Shown here: positions 23,558-32,233 of the stretch, one piece after another
Numbering within the stretch: the stretch's first letter is position 1
Layout of the letters: the number at the start of each line of letters is the position of its first letter
From: a bacterium
Lineage (GTDB): Bacteria; Chloroflexota; Dormibacteria; Aeolococcales; Bog-877
DNA length: 58,447 nucleotides
NCBI GenBank assembly: GCA_021795235.1
Contig: JAJYPP010000015.1
Coordinates: 1 to 58,447 of the forward strand
Direction of reading: 5' to 3'
Position numbers and translations under genes: made by a program
The notes under the pieces: generated by a model
Seen by the model: the letters and a program-made list of their open reading frames with translations, nothing else
Databases searched by the model: none
What the model was told of the DNA's origin: nothing

Positions 23558-24199
23558 ATGGACATGACCCGGCTTCTGGCCTTCAGCGCGGTCGCCATCG
23601 TGCTCATCGTGGTGCCTGGGCCGAGCGTTCTCTTCATCGTCAGCCGCGCTTTGTCCTTGGGAAGGCAGGCGGCGCTGATCACCGTCGCGGGCAATGCCGC
23701 CGGGGAGTTCGGCCAGGTGGTGGCGGTGGCGGTCGGGGTGGGGACCTTGGTGGCGACTTCGGTGGCGGTCTTCACCGTGGTCAAGTTGCTGGGCGCCGCG
23801 TACCTGGTGTACCTGGGTGTCCAGACCATTCGGCGGGGGCGCAGGGGATCTCTAGTGCAGACATCACCGGCCCCGGCCCGGAGCCACAGGCAGGTCACCT
23901 GGCAAGGGCTGGTGGTGGGAGCCACCAATCCCAAATCGATGGTCTTCTTCGCTGCGGTGCTGCCCCAGTTCGTCGCCCCTCATCTGGGCGACGTGCCGCT
24001 CCAACTCCTGCTCTTGGGGCTGGTCTGGGTCGGCATCGCCCTGCTCTCCGACAGCGCATGGGCATTGGCGGCGAGCGTGGCGCGATCCTGGTTCAGCAGG
24101 TCGCCTCGGCGCTTTGGCCGGGTACAGGCGGGTAGCGGTGTGGTGATGATCGGCCTGGGGGTCGGGTTGGCCTTGACCAGCCGGTCCGCCTCCAGCTGA
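23558..24199 (+). CDS. LysE/RhtB-family amino acid exporter (second copy)
   Basis: 213 residues from ATG 23558. The same motifs as its neighbour: VLIVVPGPSVLFIVSRALSL, KLLGAAYLVYLGVQTIRRGR, LVVGATNPKSMVFFAAVLPQ. The two proteins are clearly paralogous (roughly half identical by eye) and divergently transcribed, so they may share a regulatory region at 23343-23557. The substrate is not predicted. Its end is followed by the second half of the island's inverted duplication. Confidence 0.9.
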   Translation: MDMTRLLAFSAVAIVLIVVPGPSVLFIVSRALSLGRQAALITVAGNAAGEFGQVVAVAVGVGTLVATSVAVFTVVKLLGAAYLVYLGVQTIRRGRRGSLVQTSPAPARSHRQVTWQGLVVGATNPKSMVFFAAVLPQFVAPHLGDVPLQLLLLGLVWVGIALLSDSAWALAASVARSWFSRSPRRFGRVQAGSGVVMIGLGVGLALTSRSASS

Positions 24200-24873
24200 G
24201 AACAGCATCGTTTGGCGGCAGCCCGCCGAGCGGCTCGGCAGCGGGTGAAATCGGTTCGGCGATGTCATGCCCGCAACCGCTGCCTGGGATGTAGGCCCGG
24301 CCTCCGGCCTTTGAGGCCCGGCTCGCCGCAGGCCGTTTGGCCCACTCGGCGTCCAGAGCCCTCGCTGCTTCGACGACAGGCCCGCGGTTCTGGCCGTCCA
24401 GCTCCGGGTGCAGGGTGAGTGTCGAGCCCAAAGGTGACCACATGAGAGAGCCAGAGAAGTCAGCGGCGACAGGGAGGGGCTACGAACAGTTGCAGGTGCG
24501 ATGGGCCATAAGGAGCGGAGATGAACTTCAAGGAGTGGTAGCCATTGCCCAAGACCTCCGTGACTAGCCGGACATAGCCAGCCCAAGCGGTGGAGTTGAC
24601 GCCGCGGCCCCGTTGGTTCTCGGACCGTCCTCGGACGGTACCGGCGGCGGCTCGGATGACCGGGCACCCGGGGAGTGGATGTAAGACCAGCGCTTCGGCG
24701 CGGGCGGTCGGCGGTGAGACCAGAGCCGAACCCGGCAACGGGGGAGGAACCCCGCCAGGGGTGTCACAGCAGCGGGCTATCTGAAGATCACGGCAGTGGC
24801 AACGGAAACGGGCCGGAACGCCGCTGATCCAGATGGGCCGGAATCCGCCAGCCAATGGGCTATGGTCGCCACC
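24200..24873. other. 674-nt stretch without a gene; right half of the island
   Basis: No homologous frame was found. It contains copy B of the inverted duplication (24486-24611). The plus-strand frame 24337-24567, which ends inside copy B with VVAIAQDLRD, is the remnant of the sequence still open in copy A, broken here by a TAG. The rest resembles neither neighbour. Confidence 0.5.
24486..24611 (+). repeat. 126-bp inverted duplication, copy B
   Basis: Reverse complement aligns without gaps to 21521-21646. In the shared frame it reads VVAIAQDLRD, stop, PDIAS and SGGVDAAAP, so it is the more decayed copy. The two copies are about 2.8 kb apart and point in opposite directions around mazEF and the two lysE genes. 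Confidence 0.6.
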
Positions 24874-24885
24874 GTGACATCCTCC

Positions 24886-25155
24886 ATGAGGGTAAGCGTG
24901 CGGGTCCATCCGGGCTCGAGCCGGGACGCAGTGGGCGGCCGCTACGGCTCGGGCGAGCCCCCTGTGCTGACCGTGTGGGTGACCGCGCCGGCTGCGGACG
25001 GCCGCGCCACCCGTGCCGTCCAGGAGGCCCTGGCCGAGGCGTTCGCCGTGAGCCGTGGCTCGATCCGGTTGCTCTCCGGCGCCCGCTCCCGCAGCAAGGT
25101 GTTCGAGGTCGACGGCGCCGACCCGGTGGCCCTCGCCCGCCTGCTGGAGAGCTGA
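24886..25155 (+). CDS. DUF167/UPF0235 (YggU-like) protein
   Basis: 89 residues from ATG 24886. DUF167 pattern: MRVSVRVHPGSSRDAVGG, VWVTAPAADGRATRAVQEAL and GSIRLLSGARSRSKVFEVDG, with the usual 'R.K...v.g' end. GTG 24874 and ATG 24862 are possible earlier starts. The fold is a small alpha+beta domain whose biochemical role is not known. It marks the right end of the accessory island. Confidence 0.85.
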   Translation: MRVSVRVHPGSSRDAVGGRYGSGEPPVLTVWVTAPAADGRATRAVQEALAEAFAVSRGSIRLLSGARSRSKVFEVDGADPVALARLLES

Positions 25156-25623
25156 GCGTCCACGCTCCACCGGAGCGGGAGGAGGCCATCGGCGTCTTGG
25201 ACAGAGGGCCGCTGTCGGCGCTGACATCAGCACGTCGGTCGGTCCCGCGGTCCCGCGCTCCCGCGCTCCATAGCAAAATGCGACGTGGCGGGCGATGGAA
25301 GCGCCCCTGAAGGTGGTCAGATGGCTGGATCGGAGCCAGGCACGGCCGCTGCCGGTCATCAGCTGCGCCAGTGCCGGAATCGGGGAGGCGCTCGCGCGGC
25401 GGCTGGCCGCGGAAGGCTGCGGCGCTGCGCTCCGTTCCACAGGTAGAGTGAATGCTCGGGATCGATGCAGGGGCGCCCCCAGCCACGACTCCGGTGAGGG
25501 GTCAATCTCGCCCAGCGATCGCGGGGGCCGGAGAACCTCCCCCGGCCGGAAACGAGGTGCCGGCGCCGCCCGGGCGACATCCTATCGGGGTAATCGTGGG
25601 CCGGTCGTAGGGAGGGTCGCAGG
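25156..25623. other. 468-nt stretch with one gene scrap
   Basis: Apart from the short-chain dehydrogenase remnant at 25352-25435, nothing coding was recognised. The right part must contain the promoter of the yjbQ-like gene; AGGAGGGTCGCAGG... lies immediately before its ATG. Confidence 0.4.
25352..25435 (+). pseudogene. short-chain dehydrogenase N-terminal remnant
   Basis: One frame reads VISCASAGIGEALARRLAAE, then GCGAALR: the first strand, the cofactor glycine motif (GASSGIG in intact enzymes, here CASAGIG) and the first helix of the SDR Rossmann fold. Nothing of the remaining 220 or so residues (no YxxxK) follows in any frame before 25624. A deletion remnant. Confidence 0.5.
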
Positions 25624-26025
25624 ATGATCACTGAGGAACTCCGGGTCGACACCGGCGGCCGCAGCCTGACCGACCTTACCGAAGCGCTGGTGTCCTTCTG
25701 CGCCGGCCGGGGCGACGGGCTGGTCCACGCCTTCTGCCCGCACGCGACCGCGGCCCTGGTGCTGATCGAGGTGGGTGCCGGCTCCGATTGTGACCTGGCC
25801 GTCTGGCTGGAGGAGCACCTGCCCCGCGACGACCGCTACCGGCACCGCCACGGCAGTGTCGGTCACGGTGCGGATCATCTCCTCCCTGCCCTGCTGGGGG
25901 CCGGGGTGTCGATACCGGTCAGGGACGGGCGCCCCCAGCTCGGGACCTGGCAGTCGTTGGTCCTGATCGACACCAACCGGGAGAACAACCGCCGCCGGAT
26001 CCTGCTGAGCTTCCTCTCCGGCTGA
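25624..26025 (+). CDS. YjbQ/UPF0047 family protein (secondary thiamine-phosphate synthase type)
   Basis: 133 residues. Family marks: DLTEALVSFC, FCPHATAALVLIEV with the metal-binding His, the middle HRHGSVGHGADHLLPALLGA and the end GTWQSLVLIDTNRENNRRRI. Members bind metal and the E. coli relative can complement thiamine-phosphate synthase loss at a low level; the physiological role is unsettled. ATG 25624 has a GGAGGG ribosome site. No thiamine genes are nearby. Confidence 0.92.
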   Translation: MITEELRVDTGGRSLTDLTEALVSFCAGRGDGLVHAFCPHATAALVLIEVGAGSDCDLAVWLEEHLPRDDRYRHRHGSVGHGADHLLPALLGAGVSIPVRDGRPQLGTWQSLVLIDTNRENNRRRILLSFLSG

Positions 26026-26044
26026 CGACCAAGGCGGCCGGGCG

Positions 26045-26614
26045 CTACGTAGGCCCGCGGTCTGGGTCCAGCTGGTTGGAGATGTGGGCCACGGCCTGCT
26101 GCTCCTCCAGGTAGTAGCGGATCCCCCACTCGGCCACCATGGCCGCGTAGCGGAAACGCGGGTCGTCCTCCAGGCTCCGGCGGATGGCCTCCAGCTCCTC
26201 CGACCGCGCCCGCAGCTGTCCCCGGTATCGGGCCAGCAGGTGTCGAGGTCGGTCGGGCCCGGTGACGTGCCCCAGAAAGAGGCGCAGGGCCACCTCGTGC
26301 TTCAGGATCGGGAAGTCGACCTCGCCCTCCCCGAGCCAGCGCCTGAGCTCCAGATCCCCGGCAGCGGAGAGGCTGTAGCGGCGCAACCGCCGGCCCCCTC
26401 GCTGGGTCAGGGACTCGGTCACCAGGCCGGCCCGCGACAGCCTGGTCAGCTCCGAGTAGACGTGGCTCATGGCGGGCGCCACCCAGAAGAACCGCAGGGT
26501 CCGATCGGCCAGCTTCTTCAGGCCGTAGCCGCTCATCTCTCCCCGGAGTGAGAGCAGTCCCAGCAGCGCGTACCCGGTGACGGTCGGGGGGGCTTGACCT
26601 GGCATGACTGGCAT
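26045..26614 (-). CDS. PadR-family transcriptional regulator
   Basis: 189 residues. An N-terminal winged helix of PadR type (TGYALLGLLSLRGEMSGYGL, FFWVAPAMSHVYSELTRLSR, GLVTESLTQRGGRRLRRYSL) followed by a longer helical C-terminal domain of the Vir-like kind. It is divergent from the BNR propeller gene with 58 nt between starts; GGCATGA occurs twice at 26601-26616, overlapping its first codons, and could be part of its operator. Likely controls itself and the propeller/MoaD pair. Confidence 0.9.
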   Translation of the reverse strand: MPVMPGQAPPTVTGYALLGLLSLRGEMSGYGLKKLADRTLRFFWVAPAMSHVYSELTRLSRAGLVTESLTQRGGRRLRRYSLSAAGDLELRRWLGEGEVDFPILKHEVALRLFLGHVTGPDRPRHLLARYRGQLRARSEELEAIRRSLEDDPRFRYAAMVAEWGIRYYLEEQQAVAHISNQLDPDRGPT

Positions 26615-26672
26615 GATATTGATTGTCGCCTGTTCCTAAATGGAATACTCAGCCGCCAGGAGGAGAAGGCCG

Positions 26673-27770
26673 ATGACCAAGCTCTTGTTGCTGATCGGGA
26701 CCCGCAAGGGGGTGGTGGTCGCCCACTCCGACTCGGGCCACTCCAACTGGCGGCTGCAGCCGCTGCAACTGGTCATGAACCAGGTGTACGGCGTCGGGAT
26801 CGACCTCCGGGGGCCCGGGCCGCGCCTGTTCGCGGGCGCGACCAGCGAGCACTGGGGGCCATCGGTGCTGCACTCCGACGACCTGGGAGAGACCTGGTCG
26901 GAGCCGGATCACGCTCCGGTCGCCTTCCCGGCGTCGACGGCCACCGCCCTGATCAGGGTGTGGCAGATCCAGGCCGGCTCGCCGGCCGAGCCCGGTGTCG
27001 TCTACGCCGGGGTCGAGCCTCACGCCCTGTTCCGGTCCGAGGACGGCGGGATCACCTTTCAACTGGTGCAGGGCCTCTTCGACCACCCCCACCGGCCCGA
27101 GTGGGCGCCCGGCAACGGGGGCGCCTGCCTGCACACGGTCCTGCCCCATCCCAGCGATCCCCAGCGAATGCTGGTGGCACTGTCGGCCGGCGGGGTCTAC
27201 CGGACGACCGACGGCGGCTCCTCGTGGGTGGCCGCCAACCAGGGGATCCAGGCCTACTGGCTGCCCGAGGACCAGCGTTTCCCGGAATTCGGCCAGTGCG
27301 TGCACAAGCTGAGTTCGCACCCATCGCGCCCCGACCGGATCTTCGCCCAGAATCACTTTGGCGTCTACCGCTCCGACGATTACGGAGGCAGCTGGAGGGC
27401 GATCGAGTCCGGGCTGCCGGCGAACTTCGGCTTCCCGGTCCTGGTCCATCCCCACGACCCCGACACCGCCTTCATCTTCCCGCTGCGGGCGGACGGCGAT
27501 CGGATGCCTCCCGAGCGGCGCTGCCGGGTGTACCGCACCCGCGACGCGGGCGAGACCTGGCAGCCGCTGAGCCAGGGCCTCCCGGCCGAGGGATACCACT
27601 CGGCGGTGCTGCGGGACGGGATGTGCACCGACTCCGCCGACCCGGCGAGCATCTACTTCGGAACCCGCAACGGAGAGGTCTTCGCCAGCGGAGACGATGG
27701 CGACAGCTGGGAGCTGGTGGCAGAGCATCTGCCCGACGTCCTCAGTCTGCGGGCCGCGGTGGTCGGTTGA
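26673..27770 (+). CDS. BNR/sortilin-type beta-propeller protein
   Basis: 365 residues from ATG 26673, with AGGAGGAGAAGG upstream. It starts directly with TKLLLLIGTRKGVVVAHSDS and has no signal peptide. Several BNR/Asp-box repeats are visible: SDDLGETWSEP, SEDGGITFQLV, TTDGGSSWVAA, SDDYGGSWRAI, TRDAGETWQPL and SGDDGDSWELV, so a six- or seven-bladed propeller. The catalytic residues of sialidases were not identified, so I do not call it a glycosidase. A MoaD-like gene overlaps its stop (TTGA), a recurrent neighbour pair in bacteria. Confidence 0.85.
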   Translation: MTKLLLLIGTRKGVVVAHSDSGHSNWRLQPLQLVMNQVYGVGIDLRGPGPRLFAGATSEHWGPSVLHSDDLGETWSEPDHAPVAFPASTATALIRVWQIQAGSPAEPGVVYAGVEPHALFRSEDGGITFQLVQGLFDHPHRPEWAPGNGGACLHTVLPHPSDPQRMLVALSAGGVYRTTDGGSSWVAANQGIQAYWLPEDQRFPEFGQCVHKLSSHPSRPDRIFAQNHFGVYRSDDYGGSWRAIESGLPANFGFPVLVHPHDPDTAFIFPLRADGDRMPPERRCRVYRTRDAGETWQPLSQGLPAEGYHSAVLRDGMCTDSADPASIYFGTRNGEVFASGDDGDSWELVAEHLPDVLSLRAAVVG

Positions 27771-28048
27771 CCGCGACCCTGGTCGTGCCCGCGGCGCTGC
27801 GCAGCTCAGCTGGCGGCCTGGGCCGGATCCCGACCCAGGCCGCCACCGTGGCGGCGGCCCTGGACCAGCTGGCGCAGGAGTGGCCCCAGCTGGAGCGGCG
27901 GCTGCGGGACGAACGGGGCCAGCTCCGCCGCCACGTGAAGCTCTACCTTGAGGCCGACGACATCTCGGACCTGGCGGGGATGGCCACCCCTCTGCCCGAC
28001 GGATCGCGGCTGCACATAATTCCCGCGGTCTCCGGCGGCCTCAGTTGA
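27767..28048 (+). CDS. MoaD/ThiS-like ubiquitin-fold protein
   Basis: 93 residues from TTG 27767, overlapping the propeller stop. Beta-grasp pattern: TATLVVPAALRSSAGG, TVAAALDQLAQEWPQLERRL, LRRHVKLYLEADDISDL and the C-terminal LPDGSRLHIIPAVSGGLS. Sulfur carriers end in exposed Gly-Gly; here the Gly-Gly is followed by Leu-Ser. It would need trimming, or it no longer carries sulfur. No molybdopterin or thiazole genes are in the window. Probably co-translated with the propeller protein. Confidence 0.82.
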   Translation: MTATLVVPAALRSSAGGLGRIPTQAATVAAALDQLAQEWPQLERRLRDERGQLRRHVKLYLEADDISDLAGMATPLPDGSRLHIIPAVSGGLS

Positions 28049-28097
28049 CCCCTCCGTCCGGAACCGGGGTGCCGGGGCCAGCCGGTCCCGGGCTGGG

Positions 28098-28886
28098 TCA
28101 GGCGAACTTGCGGCGCTGGTCGCGCCGGTAGGCGTACACCGCGGCGGCCCCCAGGATCGCCGCCCAGACGGCGGTCCACAGGACTGCCTGCGGAGCGGGT
28201 TCGTTGGCTGCGCCAACCGCATTCCAGCCCAACTGCCCGACCTGATACAGCGGCAGGTAGGGGGCGATGGACCTGACCACCGACGGCAGCTGGCTCAGCG
28301 GCACCAGAATGCCCGACGCGAACGCCATGGGGAGGTAGATGAGGCTGGCCAGGGCCGGTGCCAGGTTGCCGGAGCTGCCGATGTAGCCGATGGTCAGGCC
28401 CAGCCCCAGCATCGGCGTGGCGCCATAGAGGAGCGCCACCACCAGGAGCAGCCAGTGCCCGAGAGGAAGAGCGACTCCGGAAACCGCTCCCACCATGAGC
28501 AGCGTGACCAACGACAGCGAGGCGAGCACCAGCCCGCCCACCATGGTGGCGGCAATTGCGATCCACCCGGGCAGCGGACTCGCCCTCTGCAGCAGGTCAA
28601 GCTTCCGCGCCCGGGCCTGTGCTTGCCCGATCCCCACGTTGTAGACCAGCACGTTGCTGACCGCGTACGCTCCCAGCGAGGCCAGTATGTAGGCCCCCAC
28701 GGTGACGTGGCCGGTTATCGCCTGGTGCAGGCGCGGCAGGCCGAAGAAGGCGAAGAACATCACGGGCAGGCCGATGGTGAAGATCGCGAACAGGGGAATG
28801 CGCCAGTAGCCGAGGAGCACGGCCCGCACCTGCACCGCCAGCAGGCGGTGGGACGGCACCGGTCGGTGATCTGCGTCGGCTTTCAT
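28098..28886 (-). CDS. ABC-2 type transporter permease
   Basis: 262 residues from ATG 28886, which overlaps the stop of the ATPase gene (ATGA). Six hydrophobic segments: about 25-50, 60-80, 100-140, 145-165, 180-200 and 230-250. The middle has VYNVGIGQAQARARKLDLLQRASPL split by the membrane loop typical of DrrB/ABC-2 proteins. With the ATPase at 28883-29821 it forms a probable drug or lipid exporter; the substrate is unknown. Confidence 0.88.
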   Translation of the reverse strand: MKADADHRPVPSHRLLAVQVRAVLLGYWRIPLFAIFTIGLPVMFFAFFGLPRLHQAITGHVTVGAYILASLGAYAVSNVLVYNVGIGQAQARARKLDLLQRASPLPGWIAIAATMVGGLVLASLSLVTLLMVGAVSGVALPLGHWLLLVVALLYGATPMLGLGLTIGYIGSSGNLAPALASLIYLPMAFASGILVPLSQLPSVVRSIAPYLPLYQVGQLGWNAVGAANEPAPQAVLWTAVWAAILGAAAVYAYRRDQRRKFA

Positions 28887-29821
28887 GCTGTCTCCAAGCT
28901 GTCGAGAGGAGTCGCGTCTTGGTTGGACGTGAGGTTCAAGAAGGCCTCTTCGAGGTCGGCGCCCACGACCTCCAGGTTCTGGATGGGCCATCCCCTCCGA
29001 AAGATGGCCTCCAGGGCTTGCTCGGGTTGGCCGCTGTGGAACCGGACCCGCTGGTCTGAAAGCTCCAGCCTGGAGACGGGAATCCCCGCAAAGTCGGCCT
29101 CGGTGGGAGCGGGCGCCACGGTGAACGTGACGCGCCTCCCCGCCACCCTCGACTTGATCGCCGCCGGGCTGTCGTCGGCGATGATCATGCCCCGGTCGAT
29201 CACCACCACCCGGTCCGCGAGCTGGTCCGCCTCCTCCAGGTAGTGGGTGCTGAGGATGACCGTGCGCCCCTGGGACGCGTACTTCCTGATGCCGCTGACG
29301 AAGGCCCGGCGCGAGTCGACATCCATCCCGGCCGTGGGTTCATCGAGGAACAGCGCCTCCGGATCGCCACAGATGGCCAGCGCGTAGTAGAGCCGCTGGC
29401 GCTGACCACCAGACAGGGCGTTGATCTTACGGTTAGCAACCTCCTCCAACCCAGCCAGTTCAAGGACCCGGGAGGTGGGCAGGGGCGATGGGTAGTAGGC
29501 GCGAAAGAGCCCCACGGTTTCGCGCACCTTGAGCACGTCGTTGACCCCCGACTCCTGCAACATCACCCCGCAGCGGCTGCGGGCGGCTCGGTCGCCGGGG
29601 TCCAGATGGAACAGACGGACGCGGCCCACGGTGGGGCGACGCATCCCCAGCATCAGGGCTATGGCGGTGGTCTTCCCGGCCCCATTCGGGCCCAGCATGG
29701 CGACCACCTCGCCCCGCCGGATGGTGAGGCTCACCCCGCGCAACGCCTCCACGCGACCGTAGTTCTTGTGAACATCCAAGAGCTCCACCGCGGCGTGGCG
29801 CGAGCTGGTCGCCGTGCTCAT
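28883..29821 (-). CDS. ABC transporter ATP-binding protein
   Basis: 312 residues. Walker A LGPNGAGKTTAI, signature LSGGQRQRLYYAL, Walker B LFLDEPTAGMDVDSR, H-loop STHYLEEADQLADRV; the C-terminal domain ends around EEAFLNLT. This is a DrrA/CcmA-type ATPase, paired by a 4-nt overlap with the permease. Two small genes (wHTH regulator, membrane protein) lie upstream on the same strand, 148 nt away, and may control it. Confidence 0.93.
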   Translation of the reverse strand: MSTATSSRHAAVELLDVHKNYGRVEALRGVSLTIRRGEVVAMLGPNGAGKTTAIALMLGMRRPTVGRVRLFHLDPGDRAARSRCGVMLQESGVNDVLKVRETVGLFRAYYPSPLPTSRVLELAGLEEVANRKINALSGGQRQRLYYALAICGDPEALFLDEPTAGMDVDSRRAFVSGIRKYASQGRTVILSTHYLEEADQLADRVVVIDRGMIIADDSPAAIKSRVAGRRVTFTVAPAPTEADFAGIPVSRLELSDQRVRFHSGQPEQALEAIFRRGWPIQNLEVVGADLEEAFLNLTSNQDATPLDSLETA

Positions 29822-29969
29822 GTCGGGACCTCAGCGCAATCGCCGATCCGGTCAGCAGCGCCTGCGAGCGTTCCCACCGTCCTCGCGCCCGACACCGGGT
29901 GGCGGTCGAGGCGGTGGATTGCGGCCACCGGCGGGGTCAGCCGAGACCTCGTCGCGTGTGGCTGCATGG

Positions 29970-30308
29970 TCACGGGGCCTCCGCCTCGGAGGGCGGGTCG
30001 GGGGTGGCGAGCAGGCCGCGCAGCGCCGCGGCGTAGTCCTCGAACGCGTGGCGCCCAGCCGTCGTCAGCGCCACGTAGGTGACCGGGGTGCGCCGCTGGT
30101 GCGCCTTGGTGGTCGTGATGTAGCTGGCGTCCTCGAGCTTGCGCAGGTGGGTTGACAGGTTGCCAGCGGTCATCCCCACCAGCCCCTGGAGACGAGGGAA
30201 TGTGACCCTGTCTCCTGAGGGCAGGACGGACAAGGCCACCATCACCCGGAGCCGGGCCTGGGCGTGGATGACGGAGTCGAGCTCTGGTAGGACACCAGCC
30301 ACGGTCAC
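29970..30308 (-). CDS. winged-helix regulator (MarR/DUF2087-like)
   Basis: 112 residues from GTG 30308, overlapping the upstream stop (GTGA). A compact winged helix: LDSVIHAQARLRVMVALSVL, FPRLQGLVGMTAGNLSTHLR, KLEDASYITTTKAHQRRTPV, TYVALTTAGRHAFEDYAAAL. This is the pattern of small one-domain regulators usually found beside membrane proteins and ABC exporters. It is preceded and coupled to a four- to six-helix membrane protein. It probably regulates the downstream ABC operon. Confidence 0.85.
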   Translation of the reverse strand: MTVAGVLPELDSVIHAQARLRVMVALSVLPSGDRVTFPRLQGLVGMTAGNLSTHLRKLEDASYITTTKAHQRRTPVTYVALTTAGRHAFEDYAAALRGLLATPDPPSEAEAP

Positions 30309-31018
30309 ATCCGCGCCCGGCCAGAGCGCCAGCGACGCCCCCGAGCTGCGACGGCGGCGACCAAGAACCCGCCCCCGCCAGCCACCGCCAGCACCGCGAA
30401 GTTTCCGGGAAACCCCACCGCGACGCTGGCCGCGCCGGTCACCAACACCCACACTCCCAGCCCATACTGCAGCCGGCTATCCCAGAGCATCCCCCCGGCC
30501 AGGTACAGCAGCCCGACTCCGAGCAGCGAGCTCCCGGTCCAGAGCAGCGGGGACAGCCCTGGCGGCAGCCCCTGGTTCTCGACGGCGAGGCAGAATGCAA
30601 ATATGCCCGCGAAGGCCAGCAGCCAAGACCACCCATACATGGCGGCGATGCGCTGCGACGGCCCTTCGACGCCGCGCCCGCGTCTGACCTGTTCGCCGAA
30701 GGACACCACCGTGGCGGCCAGGAAGAGGGCCCCGGCGGTCCAGCCCGCCACCCAGGCGGGCATCCCGGTCGCGATCCCCCCGCGGGACGTGAGGTATATC
30801 GCTCCGAACCCAACCGTCCAGGCCACGCCCCACGCTCCCAGGATCAGCGCCGGGTCGACAGCCAGGCTCCGCGCGACCTTCACCCGCTGGGCATCGATGA
30901 GGGCCAGCGACTCCTCAGGCGATAGCGGGGGCTCATCTCCGGTCGTGCCCGGCCGGTCTGTCGGTTCTCCATCAGCGACCACTCGCAACTCCTCTGGCAC
31001 ATCCACTTTGAAACGCAA
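30305..31018 (-). CDS. multi-pass membrane protein paired with the wHTH regulator
   Basis: 237 residues. A charged N-terminus of about 50 residues (PEESLALIDAQRVKVARSLA), then about six transmembrane segments with short basic loops (ILGAWGVAWTVGFGAIYLTS, WVAGWTAGALFLAATVVSF, YGWSWLLAFAGIFAFCLAVE, LLGVGLLYLAGGMLW, YGLGVWVLVTGAASVAVG, AVLAVAGGGGFLVAAVAA). No family assigned. The ATG-TGA end overlaps the regulator start, a pairing seen with small sensor/regulator units. Confidence 0.8.
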   Translation of the reverse strand: MRFKVDVPEELRVVADGEPTDRPGTTGDEPPLSPEESLALIDAQRVKVARSLAVDPALILGAWGVAWTVGFGAIYLTSRGGIATGMPAWVAGWTAGALFLAATVVSFGEQVRRGRGVEGPSQRIAAMYGWSWLLAFAGIFAFCLAVENQGLPPGLSPLLWTGSSLLGVGLLYLAGGMLWDSRLQYGLGVWVLVTGAASVAVGFPGNFAVLAVAGGGGFLVAAVAARGRRWRSGRARM

Positions 31019-31180
31019 AGTACTTTGCGGCGACGCGAGTGTAGCGCCTCCTCCTCGTCTTGTCCAGTGCGATGCCTACTCAGCGCCGCCCTGACACCGG
31101 ATGGCACGTCAAGGTCGCGACCACGCTTCGGTCCGGGCTGCACGCAGCCACCGCCGTCTCCGACAGGAGCGCGTGAGACC

Positions 31181-32179
<999 letters not shown>

Positions 32180-32233
32180 TCTGCGCCCCCCGCTCGCCGG
32201 GGTGATTGCGCACACAATTATATCCGTCGGGGC

